Below are positions 16,602 through 24,031 of a stretch of 27,473 nucleotides of DNA, piece by piece. The position numbers were made by a program, and so were the translations under genes. This DNA comes from CAZCAC01 sp964496575. GTDB lineage: Bacteria; Planctomycetota; UBA1135; GCA-002686595. Below the pieces are notes generated by a model. The model was not told the DNA's origin, did no database searches, and saw nothing but the letters and a program-made list of their open reading frames with translations. Location: the NCBI GenBank assembly GCA_964496575.1, contig CAZCAC010000119.1, forward strand, positions 1 through 27,473, in the 5' to 3' direction. Each line of letters starts with the position of its first letter. Position 1 is the stretch's first letter.

Positions 16602-18350
16602 TCACGGCAGGAAGAACACCGCCATCCCGTTCGACGTGTTGAACTCCGAGCCGCAGGGGCTCGCGCCGGGATCGCGGTACCAGGCCTGCAGGTAGCTCGA
16701 CATCCCGGCCATCCAGTCGGTCCCCGAGCTCAGCCCGGGACCCCACTGCGCCCGGCCGGTGCCGTCGGCGATCTGCACGCCCAGCCGCAGCACTCCGCCG
16801 CCCACGCAGCGCAAGCCGTCGCCGAAGGGCAGGCCGTGGCCGCCGTTCACCTGGTTGACCCCGGTGAACAGGAGGGCGGGGCGCCCGGGAAGGTGGCTCT
16901 CGAGGTCGAGCAGGAGGTCGTCGGCGGAGAGGCTGCTGGAGCCGCTCGCGCCGAGAAGCGCCCCTTGACCGCTCGAGTTGGCGCATCCGGCCGCGGCATC
17001 GTGGTTGTCGCAAGGGCAGGGCGTCACGCCGCCGTCGCCGAAGCAGAACGATGTGAACGGAGGCGGCAGACTGCCCGAGAGCACCATCGCCGCGCCGGTC
17101 AGCGGACCGGGGATGCCCACGATCACGTCGTGGAGTCCGTCGCCGTCGACGTCGCCAGCGCCGCTCACCGAGGTGCCCAGCGCGTCGTTGTAGGAAGCGC
17201 CTTCGATGGCGATCAGGAGCGAACCGTCGTGGCCGGAGTAGACCCGGGCGAACCCGGTGCCCTCGCCGGGAATGGTGTCCTCGTGCCGGGCCCCGACGAC
17301 GACATCGTCGAAGCCGTCGCCGTCGACGTCCCCGGCGCCGCTCACCGACGTGCCGAAACCGTCCCAGATGCCGTTGCCGCTGAAGATGTGCAGGATCGAG
17401 GCGTCCACTCCGGAGAACACCGTCGCCGATCCCAGGACGCCGTCGGTCGCGTCGAGGTTGTTGCCGACGATGAAGTCGGGGGTGCCATCGCCGTTGACGT
17501 CGCCCGCGCCGCTCACGGAGATGCCGAACTCGTCCCAGCCGTGGTCCCCACTCGGCGCGAAGAGCAGCGCGCCGTCCGCGCCCGAATAGACCCGAGCGTT
17601 CCCCCAGTAGAGCCCGGTGACAGAATCGCGAATCGTCCCGACGACGACGTCGTCGTGGCCATCCTGGTCGATGTCCCCGACGCCGCCCACCGAGCGGCCG
17701 AGCTGATCGTCCTCCCAGAGCCCCTGGAAGGTGTGGATCACCGCGCCGTCCACGCCGGAGATCACCCGGGCGCTGCCGGAAGCATCCGCCGGGTCGTCGT
17801 CCCACGGGGCGCCGACGATGACGTCGTCGATGCCGTCGTCGTCGACGTCTCCCGCGTCACTGACGGCGTGGCCGAGCTGATCTCCCTGCGAATCCCCGTA
17901 GATGGTGAAGAGGACCGACCCGTCCTGTCCGGAGAAGATGCGCGCCATGCCGCTGAGAGGGATGGAGCCGTAACCGTGGTACGGCGCCCCGACCACGACG
18001 TCGTCGAAGCCGTCGCCGTTGATGTCGCCCGCCCCGCTCACCGAGTGCCCGAATCGGCTCTCGGGGAGTGTCCCGTAGAACGTGTAGAGCAAGGAGCCGT
18101 CCGCCCCGGAGAAGACGTGGGCCGCACCGGCCGGATAGGAGTAGGAATCGTCGGGGTTGTCGCGGTTCGGATGTCCGACGATCAGGTCGGGAGTCCCGTC
18201 CCCGTTCACGTCCCCGGCGTCGCTGACCGAGGTTCCGAAGCTGGGGCGCTGGGCTTCCGGCTCCAGGAGATGAACGATCCGATACTGACCGAGAGCGGGC
18301 AGGGCGAGGGCGGCGAGCGTGAGGGAGATCACCTTGGTCGAGCTTCTCAT
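16602..18350 (-). CDS. Secreted FG-GAP (integrin-alpha-like) 7-blade propeller with C-terminal module
   Basis: 582 residues from the ATG at 18350, chosen because it gives a clean signal peptide (MRSSTKVISLTLAALALPAL). Seven FG-GAP repeats follow (about 38-425). Each has an FG-x-SVSGAGDVxGDG core with a D-x-D-x-D-G-type calcium loop and DDVVVGAP or similar, which is enough for one complete seven-bladed propeller. The C-terminal ~148 residues (from base 17048 downwards) are the module shared in this window: PCPCDNHDAAAGCANSSGQG, GASGSSSLSADDL, FGDGLRCVGGG and FNTSNGMAVFFLP. A surface or extracellular binding role is plausible; the ligand is unknown. An in-frame start 78 bases upstream exists but adds an implausible leader. 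Confidence 0.9.
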   Translation of the reverse strand: MRSSTKVISLTLAALALPALGQYRIVHLLEPEAQRPSFGTSVSDAGDVNGDGTPDLIVGHPNRDNPDDSYSYPAGAAHVFSGADGSLLYTFYGTLPESRFGHSVSGAGDINGDGFDDVVVGAPYHGYGSIPLSGMARIFSGQDGSVLFTIYGDSQGDQLGHAVSDAGDVDDDGIDDVIVGAPWDDDPADASGSARVISGVDGAVIHTFQGLWEDDQLGRSVGGVGDIDQDGHDDVVVGTIRDSVTGLYWGNARVYSGADGALLFAPSGDHGWDEFGISVSGAGDVNGDGTPDFIVGNNLDATDGVLGSATVFSGVDASILHIFSGNGIWDGFGTSVSGAGDVDGDGFDDVVVGARHEDTIPGEGTGFARVYSGHDGSLLIAIEGASYNDALGTSVSGAGDVDGDGLHDVIVGIPGPLTGAAMVLSGSLPPPFTSFCFGDGGVTPCPCDNHDAAAGCANSSGQGALLGASGSSSLSADDLLLDLESHLPGRPALLFTGVNQVNGGHGLPFGDGLRCVGGGVLRLGVQIADGTGRAQWGPGLSSGTDWMAGMSSYLQAWYRDPGASPCGSEFNTSNGMAVFFLP

Positions 18351-18491
18351 GATCTCTCGTAGGTCGAGGAAACCAGCGGTCGCGGCAGGGAATCGGAATC
18401 CGGCCGCTTCGAGCGGACGGGCCCGCATCGACCAGTGTAGAGCCGCTCCAGGGGGTCGCCAGGGAGGAGGCTGGCGGAACGTAGGGGAAGG

Positions 18492-18520
18492 CCTCTCTCG
18501 GATAAGTATCCGATAAGAGG
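18492..18520. promoter_or_regulatory. Inverted repeat upstream of the FG-GAP gene (possible operator)
   Basis: TCGGATA-AG-TATCCGA (18498-18513) is a 7-bp inverted repeat with a 2-base spacer, flanked by CCTCT and AGAGG that extend the symmetry imperfectly. It is AT-rich compared with its surroundings. It lies about 140 bp upstream of the FG-GAP start and just downstream of the three-helix gene's stop, so operator and transcript-end hairpin are both possible. Confidence 0.35.
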
Positions 18521-18553
18521 ATTACCAGCTCTCGTTTTGCGCCCTTCGACGGT

Positions 18554-19429
18554 TCAGCGCAGGTCTTGCACGACGGTGGGCCGTCCCTCGAGCGCTCGCT
18601 CTTCGTCACCGACGCGCAGGTAGACCCCCTCGACGCCCTCGGGCTCGTCCTCCCGGGCCAGGAATTCGTCGAGTTCGTCGGACTCGACCAGGTAGCGGCG
18701 CTCGCCCCACTCGACCACGGCGTAGCGCGAGTCCTCCCGTCTCCACGAAGGCCCCAGATTGAGCAATCCCTCCTCGATCGACAGGCTCGCTTGCACCGCT
18801 CGGTATCTCCACGACCGCTCGTAGAGTGGCTCCGATTCCGAGTAGTCGTGGCGCCTCCAGAGCTGATACGGGTCGCGGTCGGGTGTCAGCAGCCAGCGCT
18901 TCTCCCAGCTCCCCTCGTTGGTGACGTACTCGCCGCCCCAGGGGTGCTCGTCCAGACCGGTGATCTCCGCGCGGATCCGTGCGACCGTCTCGGCATCCTC
19001 CGCGAGCATGGCCACGGTATTCTCGCGGTCGCGAACCGCCGCATTCTTCCAGCCGTTCAGGTAGACCTGGGTGCAGACGAGGAAGCCGAGCGCGAAGAGG
19101 AAAGCCACCGCCCGCTTCCAGCTTCGCAACTTCCCTCTCCGGCGCGTCGCAATGAAGGTCACGAGGGCGAAGATGATCAGCAGCAAGTTGACCCCGGTGG
19201 CGATCGCGTACTGCGAGAGGCCGAAGACCTTCGTCTCCAGCCAGATGAGCGACAGCTCTCCGCCGAACTTCAGCGTGCAGAAGAGGTAGATCCCCAGGAT
19301 GGCGAGCAGGAAGACGTAGGTCAGGGCGATGATCCACCCCGGCGGGAAGATCTCGAGGCCGGGCACGGCCTCGTCCTGGCGACCGGGGAGCGGGAGTCGG
19401 ATGCCGGGGATCTTGCGAGTGATCCGCAT
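18554..19429 (-). CDS. Three-helix membrane protein of unknown function
   Basis: 291 residues. Three hydrophobic helices are visible at about 31-52 (WIIALTYVFLLAILGIYLF), 73-95 (YAIATGVNLLLIIFALVTF) and 106-123 (RAVAFLFALGFLVCTQVYL). A ~165-residue charged domain follows, rich in Trp, Arg and Glu (NEGSWEKRWLLTPDRD, YRAVQASLSIEEGLLNLG). I do not recognise the family. An AGGAGG on the minus strand (plus coordinates 19435-19440), 5 bases before the ATG, is the strongest Shine-Dalgarno in the window and fixes the start. Two hairpin-forming 47-bp tandem repeats lie directly upstream in the presumed leader. Unlike its neighbours it lacks the shared C-terminal module. Confidence 0.8.
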   Translation of the reverse strand: MRITRKIPGIRLPLPGRQDEAVPGLEIFPPGWIIALTYVFLLAILGIYLFCTLKFGGELSLIWLETKVFGLSQYAIATGVNLLLIIFALVTFIATRRRGKLRSWKRAVAFLFALGFLVCTQVYLNGWKNAAVRDRENTVAMLAEDAETVARIRAEITGLDEHPWGGEYVTNEGSWEKRWLLTPDRDPYQLWRRHDYSESEPLYERSWRYRAVQASLSIEEGLLNLGPSWRREDSRYAVVEWGERRYLVESDELDEFLAREDEPEGVEGVYLRVGDEERALEGRPTVVQDLR

Positions 19430-19434
19430 GGGAG

Positions 19435-19440
19435 CCTCCT
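19435..19440 (-). promoter_or_regulatory. Strong Shine-Dalgarno for the three-helix protein
   Basis: AGGAGG on the minus strand, 5 bases from the ATG at 19429. The tandem hairpin repeat array begins at the very next base (19441), so its folding could affect access to this site. Confidence 0.75.
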
Positions 19441-19534
19441 GATCTACTCGGAGTCGGTTTCTGCGCGATGCCCGCAGAAGGCAGGCTGATCTACTCGGAG
19501 TCGGTTTCTGCGCGCTGCGCGCAGAAAGCAGGCT
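19441..19534. repeat. Two 47-bp tandem repeats with internal hairpins
   Basis: Copy 1 is 19441-19487 and copy 2 is 19488-19534; they differ at 3 of 47 positions. Each begins GATCTACTCGGAGTCGG, holding the odd palindrome ACTCGGAGT, and ends GCAGGCT. Between these lies an inverted repeat: 7-bp arms TTCTGCG/CGCAGAA in copy 1 (19459-19479), and in copy 2 10-bp perfect arms around one central base (19506-19526). The two copies are directly adjacent and abut the Shine-Dalgarno of the minus-strand gene. Confidence 0.85.
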
Positions 19535-19537
19535 GGG

Positions 19538-19645
19538 AGGGCATTGAAGCTCTCGAGAATCGTGATCGTTACAGTCGGTTGACCCGTCAGCCCACGCCAG
19601 GGCCTTGATGCCATCGAGAATCGTGATGCGAACGGTCAGTCGACC
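19538..19645. repeat. Degenerate 47-bp direct repeat, two copies
   Basis: Copies at 19538-19584 and 19599-19645 are 36/47 identical with no gaps and share the exact core TCGAGAATCGTGAT (19553-19566 and 19614-19627), offset 61 bp. They lie next to the other 47-bp tandem pair but differ from it in sequence. The rest of this gap, 19646-19760, shows nothing I can name. Confidence 0.7.
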
Positions 19646-19760
19646 GGTGGGTTGCGGGCGTCGGCCCGCGGTACGGGGAAGAGCTTCTCGAAGGCCTCAT
19701 CCTATCGCCAGCCCACAGATCCATTCACCCCGCTTCGCGCGGATTCCGTCCAGGTACCGA

Positions 19761-22118
19761 TCAGGGCGTGAAGGTGATGCTCGAGCCGTCGGTGAGATCG
19801 AAGAGCACGCCGTCGCGGAACCACCCCTGGAAGTTCCAGGTCGAGCCGGCGAGGATCAGACCGTTCGGCAGCGGCGGGTCGGTCAGGTCGAGCGGGTAGA
19901 ACATCACCCCGTCGCTCCCCGCGTTGACCGGCGGGCCGAGGCGGAAGATCCCGGTGCTGCCGCCGACGCAGCGGAAGCCCTGGCCGAAGGGGATCTGGAT
20001 CTGCTTGTCGCCGTAGAAGAAGATCCCGAACTGGTTCGGAGGCACCGCTGTCGCCCGGAGCAGCACGTCGTTCGCCGCCACGCTGGTCTGGCCGGCGACG
20101 GAGATCGTCGCGGCGTTGACCCCGGACTGGCAGTAGCTGGTGCCGATCTGCCTCCAGCACTCGAGTCCCTCGACGTGGACGGCATCGATTGCCGCCTCGA
20201 CGGTCGACGGAGGATCGTCGTCGTAGGCGGTGAAGCGCAGCTGCGTGCGAGCGGTGGGGATCACACCCGCACTGACGAAGTCGTCGTGGGTGAAGAACTG
20301 CGCCTGCCAGCTCGTCTCGGCGTAGTCATCGTGCACCGCCATGGTCTGCCAGGTTCCGCCCTTGATCCGCGCCTCCACCAGGAGGCGATCGGTGCCGGTG
20401 TAGTTGTGCTGGTAGAGGTAGTAGTCGTAGCGGACCCCCAGGATCGGGTTGGCGAGATCCAGATCCGGCGAGATGAGCCGCACCGCGCCGGCATCGACAT
20501 CGGAATTGCCCAGCTCGTTCTGGGTGAGAAAGCACTGGCCGCTGCCATCGGAATCGGAGGGCGGGTCGTACGGGTTGTTGGGATCGTTGACCGGAACGCC
20601 CCTCTCCCAGTGCCCGGCGATGGCGCCGAGGACTTCGGTGGTCCAGCCCTGATCGGTCTCGAAGTCGTCCATGAACTGGACGAACTCGACGCCCACGATC
20701 GTGGAGAGATACCCCGCCGGCGCATCGCCCGGAAAGGTGATCACTCCACAGACGTCATCGGTGTAGCCGAAGTAGTACTCAGGGACATCGCCACAGCTGG
20801 GAGCCGGCATGTCACCCTGGTAGTGGTCCGAGCCGATGGGGCTCATCGCCACGGTCTGGAACGAACCGCCGTCGAAGCGGTAGTGGATGAGGACCTGGCT
20901 GCCAGCGGCGGGTGTGCCGTGTAACTCGAGCTCGAAGGTCACCGGTTGATCCGGCGGCACGAGCCAGGGCAAGGTCCCGATCGGGAGGATCCCCGAGCAG
21001 ATTCCTTGCGGATTGGCCAGTACGTCCAGTAGCTCGCTGTTGCCGCCACTGGTGCCCTTGTTCCATCCGTTGTAGTGACAGCTCTCGTGGGTGTGGATTC
21101 CGACCGCGTAGCCGTATGGCGGCCAGATCGTGGGGGAGCCCGCGTTGCCCGCCATCGTGTCGGTCTTGTAGGAGATGGTGTTCGGGCTGGTGTTGGACAT
21201 GGGTCCGACGTGGCTCTGCTGGACCTGATTCCACTCGGGTGGGGAAGTGTCCGCGCCATAGCCGATGACCTGGATGTCATTGGTGAACGCCGGCGGAGGA
21301 GGATGGAGCGTGAACCACGATCCCTGCGCTTCCGCGGGGGTCAGGCCCGTGTTGGGGTTCGGGAAGACGCCGAAGTAGGCCCAGTCGTGGCCGGCACTGA
21401 AATCGTATCGGTCCTGCATCGAGTCGACGTCGATCGAGTACTGGTCGTCCGGCGACGGGTGGTTGATGTTGCCGCTGGAGTCGGAGAGCGGAACGTTGAA
21501 CTCGACGACGCTGGCGTTCTCGGTGCACTGGCCGGAGGACAGCATGCAGTGCTTGCAGTCGTCGAAGATGTAACCGCTGCATCCGACCGGCAGGATCCTC
21601 GCCACACGGACGTCACTCGAGAGCTGTCGGTCGTCGGTCGCGCCGCAGATCGATTTGTCGGAGGCGGGGATGGGATCGATGCCGGCGTCGACCGCGCGCA
21701 TGGCGATGCGGTTCCAGCCCGTGCCCGGCTGGGCGATCACCTCGACCAGCACCGTGTCGCCGTTGAAGTAGGCGCTGGAGTTCTGCCACTGCTCGAGGTG
21801 GCGCGCGTTCATCTCCATGATCGCACCGTCCTCGAGGGCGGTCATCCGCAGGATCGACCCTTCCGCCGTGAGGGGATCACCTGACAGGGTCACCTCCTCG
21901 AAGTAGAGGCGCAGCCACCCCGCCTTGTCGACGATTACGGGAAAGGAGATGAGCACTGCGGGGGCACCGCTCGTGTTCTCGTGCCACCCCGAGTCCTCGA
22001 GATAGGTGAGCCGGTTGAAGGGGGGTGGATTGACCTCGGCGGGCGAGCTCCCCGAGAGGAACACGACGGCACCGGCGAGAAGGGCGGGAAGAACCAGGTT
22101 GCTTCGCAGGGTGGGCAT
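19761..22118 (-). CDS. Secreted trypsin-fold protein lacking catalytic His and Ser, with C-terminal module
   Basis: 785 residues. Signal peptide at ~1-27 (LVLPALLAGAVVFLSGSS). A chymotrypsin-fold (S1-like) domain covers about 165-360: CSGYIFDDCKHCMLSSGQC stands where the family has TAGHC, HDWAYFGVFPNP keeps the Asp (D245), and TMAGNAGSPTIW stands where GNSGSP is expected, followed by GIHTHESCHYNGWNKGT. Thus the catalytic His is Gln197 and the nucleophile Ser is Ala326. Next are a beta-sandwich region (~385-475), a jelly-roll/MAM-like domain (~480-645, DDFETDQGWTTE) and the shared C-terminal module (~655-785, FGQGFRCVGG, ending SSITFTP). Probably a non-catalytic secreted binding protein. It starts 42 bp after the upstream M28 gene and may be co-transcribed with it. 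Confidence 0.88.
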   Translation of the reverse strand: MPTLRSNLVLPALLAGAVVFLSGSSPAEVNPPPFNRLTYLEDSGWHENTSGAPAVLISFPVIVDKAGWLRLYFEEVTLSGDPLTAEGSILRMTALEDGAIMEMNARHLEQWQNSSAYFNGDTVLVEVIAQPGTGWNRIAMRAVDAGIDPIPASDKSICGATDDRQLSSDVRVARILPVGCSGYIFDDCKHCMLSSGQCTENASVVEFNVPLSDSSGNINHPSPDDQYSIDVDSMQDRYDFSAGHDWAYFGVFPNPNTGLTPAEAQGSWFTLHPPPPAFTNDIQVIGYGADTSPPEWNQVQQSHVGPMSNTSPNTISYKTDTMAGNAGSPTIWPPYGYAVGIHTHESCHYNGWNKGTSGGNSELLDVLANPQGICSGILPIGTLPWLVPPDQPVTFELELHGTPAAGSQVLIHYRFDGGSFQTVAMSPIGSDHYQGDMPAPSCGDVPEYYFGYTDDVCGVITFPGDAPAGYLSTIVGVEFVQFMDDFETDQGWTTEVLGAIAGHWERGVPVNDPNNPYDPPSDSDGSGQCFLTQNELGNSDVDAGAVRLISPDLDLANPILGVRYDYYLYQHNYTGTDRLLVEARIKGGTWQTMAVHDDYAETSWQAQFFTHDDFVSAGVIPTARTQLRFTAYDDDPPSTVEAAIDAVHVEGLECWRQIGTSYCQSGVNAATISVAGQTSVAANDVLLRATAVPPNQFGIFFYGDKQIQIPFGQGFRCVGGSTGIFRLGPPVNAGSDGVMFYPLDLTDPPLPNGLILAGSTWNFQGWFRDGVLFDLTDGSSITFTP

Positions 22119-22160
22119 GAGGATGTTCCTGTGCTCGGAGAGGGGAGCCCGGATCGGAGG

Positions 22161-23420
22161 TCAGGGACAGAAGATCACTTCCAGCGCGTCGGAGACGTTG
22201 AAGCCCGAGGGACCACCGGAAGGGTCGCGGTACCAGCACTGGAAGTTCCAGATCGAGTCGACGAGGATCTGACCGGAGGGCTGCGGAGGATTGGTGACGT
22301 CGAGGGCGTAGCTGCCGAGGCCGGAGCCGTCCAGCTGGACCACGTTCAGGCGGAAGATCCCACCGCCCACGCAACGAAGGCCCTCCCCGAACGGCACCGA
22401 GATCTGGTTCGGCCCGTAGTAGAAGAGCGCGAACTGACTCGGCGGGCCGCCCTGGACGGTCAGCGCGAGGTCATTCGCCGCGAGGCTGGTCGTCCCCGTG
22501 TACCCGATCTCCGCGCCCGGGCCGACGGAGTTCGGTGAGGTGTCGCAGTAGGTCGTCGGCGGCGGGCAGCCCGGGTTGAGGACCACCAGCGAGAAGTCGT
22601 CGATGTTCCAGCCGCCGAACACGACGCCGCCATCGCTGATCAGGCGGAACTCGATCTGCACCGCGGGGTTGCCCGCCGCCAGACTCGAGATGTCGATGAT
22701 GTCTTCGTCTGCGCTGTCCGAGACCGTCGCGGCGTACTCCGAGCCGTAGAGACCGAGCTCCTCACCGGAGAAGGCGATGAAGCGAAGCGTGTACTTGAAA
22801 GGGCCGTTCGCGGCGAGGATACGGGCGATCTCCCAGACCCCGGCCGTCCCGGAGGCGTTGTCATCGGCGCCGGGAGCGGTGGCCATGGAGCCGGCATTGT
22901 TGATCGAGTCGTAGTGCGCGCCGATGACGACGATCTTCGACGGGTCGACCGCGCCGGGGATCTCCCCGACGACGTTCTTCGAGTAGGAGGCGCCGAAGTT
23001 CTGCAGGTACGTGCCGACGCCGTAGCTCTGCATCTGGGCCTCCAGCTGGTTCTGGGCGGTCACCGCACCCGAGTGGGTCGCGCGGCGGCTGTAGATCGAG
23101 GAGAGGCTCTGAACGGTGGACGAGATGTTGTTCTGGTCCACCTGGTCGACCAGCGCCTGGATGGCGGGATTGGCGGACCTCATCGAGCTCGAACCGGGAC
23201 TCCCCGCGTTCGTGGGTGCGAAGGGCCGGGGCCTCTTTTGAGCCTGCTGACGGATCGGCATCAAGGTGTGATGCATGAAGCTGCCCGGCTCTATTGTCTG
23301 CAGGATCCCGCTGTCCTCCGGGCGGATGGCGACCAGCGCCTGTGGCGGGAGGCGGAAGAGGACCTCTCCTCCGGCGTGCTCGACTCGCTCGAGCGTGCTC
23401 TCGCTCCGGAACTCGATCAC
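22161..23420 (-). CDS. M28-type metallopeptidase with internal deletion and C-terminal module (probably inactive)
   Basis: Given as the open frame from the first in-frame start codon (GTG, 23420). The coding frame actually extends upstream without a start, so the true N-terminus is the fragment at 23536-23721 in another frame. Residues from 23420: a propeptide-like region (1-90), then M28 motifs GAHYDS (H169, D171), GADDNASG (D186) and SGEELGLYGSE (E220/E221). After about residue 240 the M28 fold stops, and VQIEFRLISDGGVVFGGW / NIDD, the end of a jelly-roll domain, follows at once. The later Asp and His zinc ligands of M28 are absent. The shared C-terminal module is at ~290-419 (FGEGLRCVGGGIFRL, FNVSDALEVIFCP). 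An ancestral secreted aminopeptidase is likely; activity is doubtful. Confidence 0.75.
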   Translation of the reverse strand: MIEFRSESTLERVEHAGGEVLFRLPPQALVAIRPEDSGILQTIEPGSFMHHTLMPIRQQAQKRPRPFAPTNAGSPGSSSMRSANPAIQALVDQVDQNNISSTVQSLSSIYSRRATHSGAVTAQNQLEAQMQSYGVGTYLQNFGASYSKNVVGEIPGAVDPSKIVVIGAHYDSINNAGSMATAPGADDNASGTAGVWEIARILAANGPFKYTLRFIAFSGEELGLYGSEYAATVSDSADEDIIDISSLAAGNPAVQIEFRLISDGGVVFGGWNIDDFSLVVLNPGCPPPTTYCDTSPNSVGPGAEIGYTGTTSLAANDLALTVQGGPPSQFALFYYGPNQISVPFGEGLRCVGGGIFRLNVVQLDGSGLGSYALDVTNPPQPSGQILVDSIWNFQCWYRDPSGGPSGFNVSDALEVIFCP

Positions 23421-23535
23421 GTAGAGGTCGGCACCCTCCGCCCAGTCCTTCAGGCGGTGCAGATCGGCGGGAAGCCCGTCGATCCAGCGGATAGTCTCCG
23501 GCGAGGCCGCGCCGACCAGGAACCTCCCCGCGTCG

Positions 23536-23721
23536 TCAGACGTCCAGGCCCCTGAGGAGTCGGTCGCGCAGCGCCAGGTCCTCGTGGTAGACGACCACCA
23601 CCGGATGAGCGGCGATGCTCGAGACCTCGCCTGGAGGAATGGGCGAGACGGGCGGGGTCACCGAGGGGAAGAGCGAGGCGGCTGTCTGGATCAGAGGGAG
23701 CAGAATCATCGTGAGCGCCAT
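23536..23721 (-). pseudogene. Detached N-terminus (signal peptide and propeptide start) of the M28 gene
   Basis: From the ATG at 23721 the frame encodes a signal-peptide-like MALTMILLPLIQTAASLF and then HPVVVVYHEDLALRDRLL, ending at a TGA (23536-23538). The next frame continues as DDAGRFLVGAASPETIRW into the M28 protein without any start codon. Dropping one base at the stop (the A at 23538 on the plus strand) joins them as RGLDV-DDAGRFLVG. This is best read as one gene broken by a one-base insertion, real or a sequencing error. Confidence 0.65.
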
Positions 23722-24031
23722 TTCAGGGATAGCTGCGGGGGCCCGCAGGTCGAGGCTGACCCGTCTTCCGCCGGCACAAGGGGCGATTCGGCCGGAAACG
23801 GCCATCGCGTGGTCGGATGAGTACGGAACCGGGCAGGTCCTCTCCATATGTCGCCGGAGACGTTCCTGGTTCCACGATCTCGGAATTCAATCGCCCGCGC
23901 TCACACCCATCGTCCGTGGGTGTTCGGAGGTACGTGGTCAGGAGCAATCGACCGTGAACCTGGCGGACACGCACCAGGCGCCGCGACTACCAGAATCGCG
24001 GGGGGTTGTCCCCGAAACCGTACCGCGCCGC
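23722..24031. other. Intergenic region between M28 and FG-GAP_2 genes
   Basis: 310 bp between two minus-strand genes; it should hold the M28 promoter and the end of the FG-GAP_2 transcript. A short GGGG-ACAA-CCCC hairpin (minus strand) lies near 24000-24012, with no T-tract. No gene or other element is supported. Confidence 0.45.

Noticed and set aside
16836..18362. Plus-strand ~500-codon frame opposite the FG-GAP gene with a periodic sequence
   Set aside because: The periodicity is the reverse strand of the seven FG-GAP repeats, not a separate repeat protein.
23998..24014. Short GGGG/CCCC hairpin after the FG-GAP_2 gene as a terminator
   Set aside because: The stem is only 4-5 bp and no T-tract follows on the minus strand.
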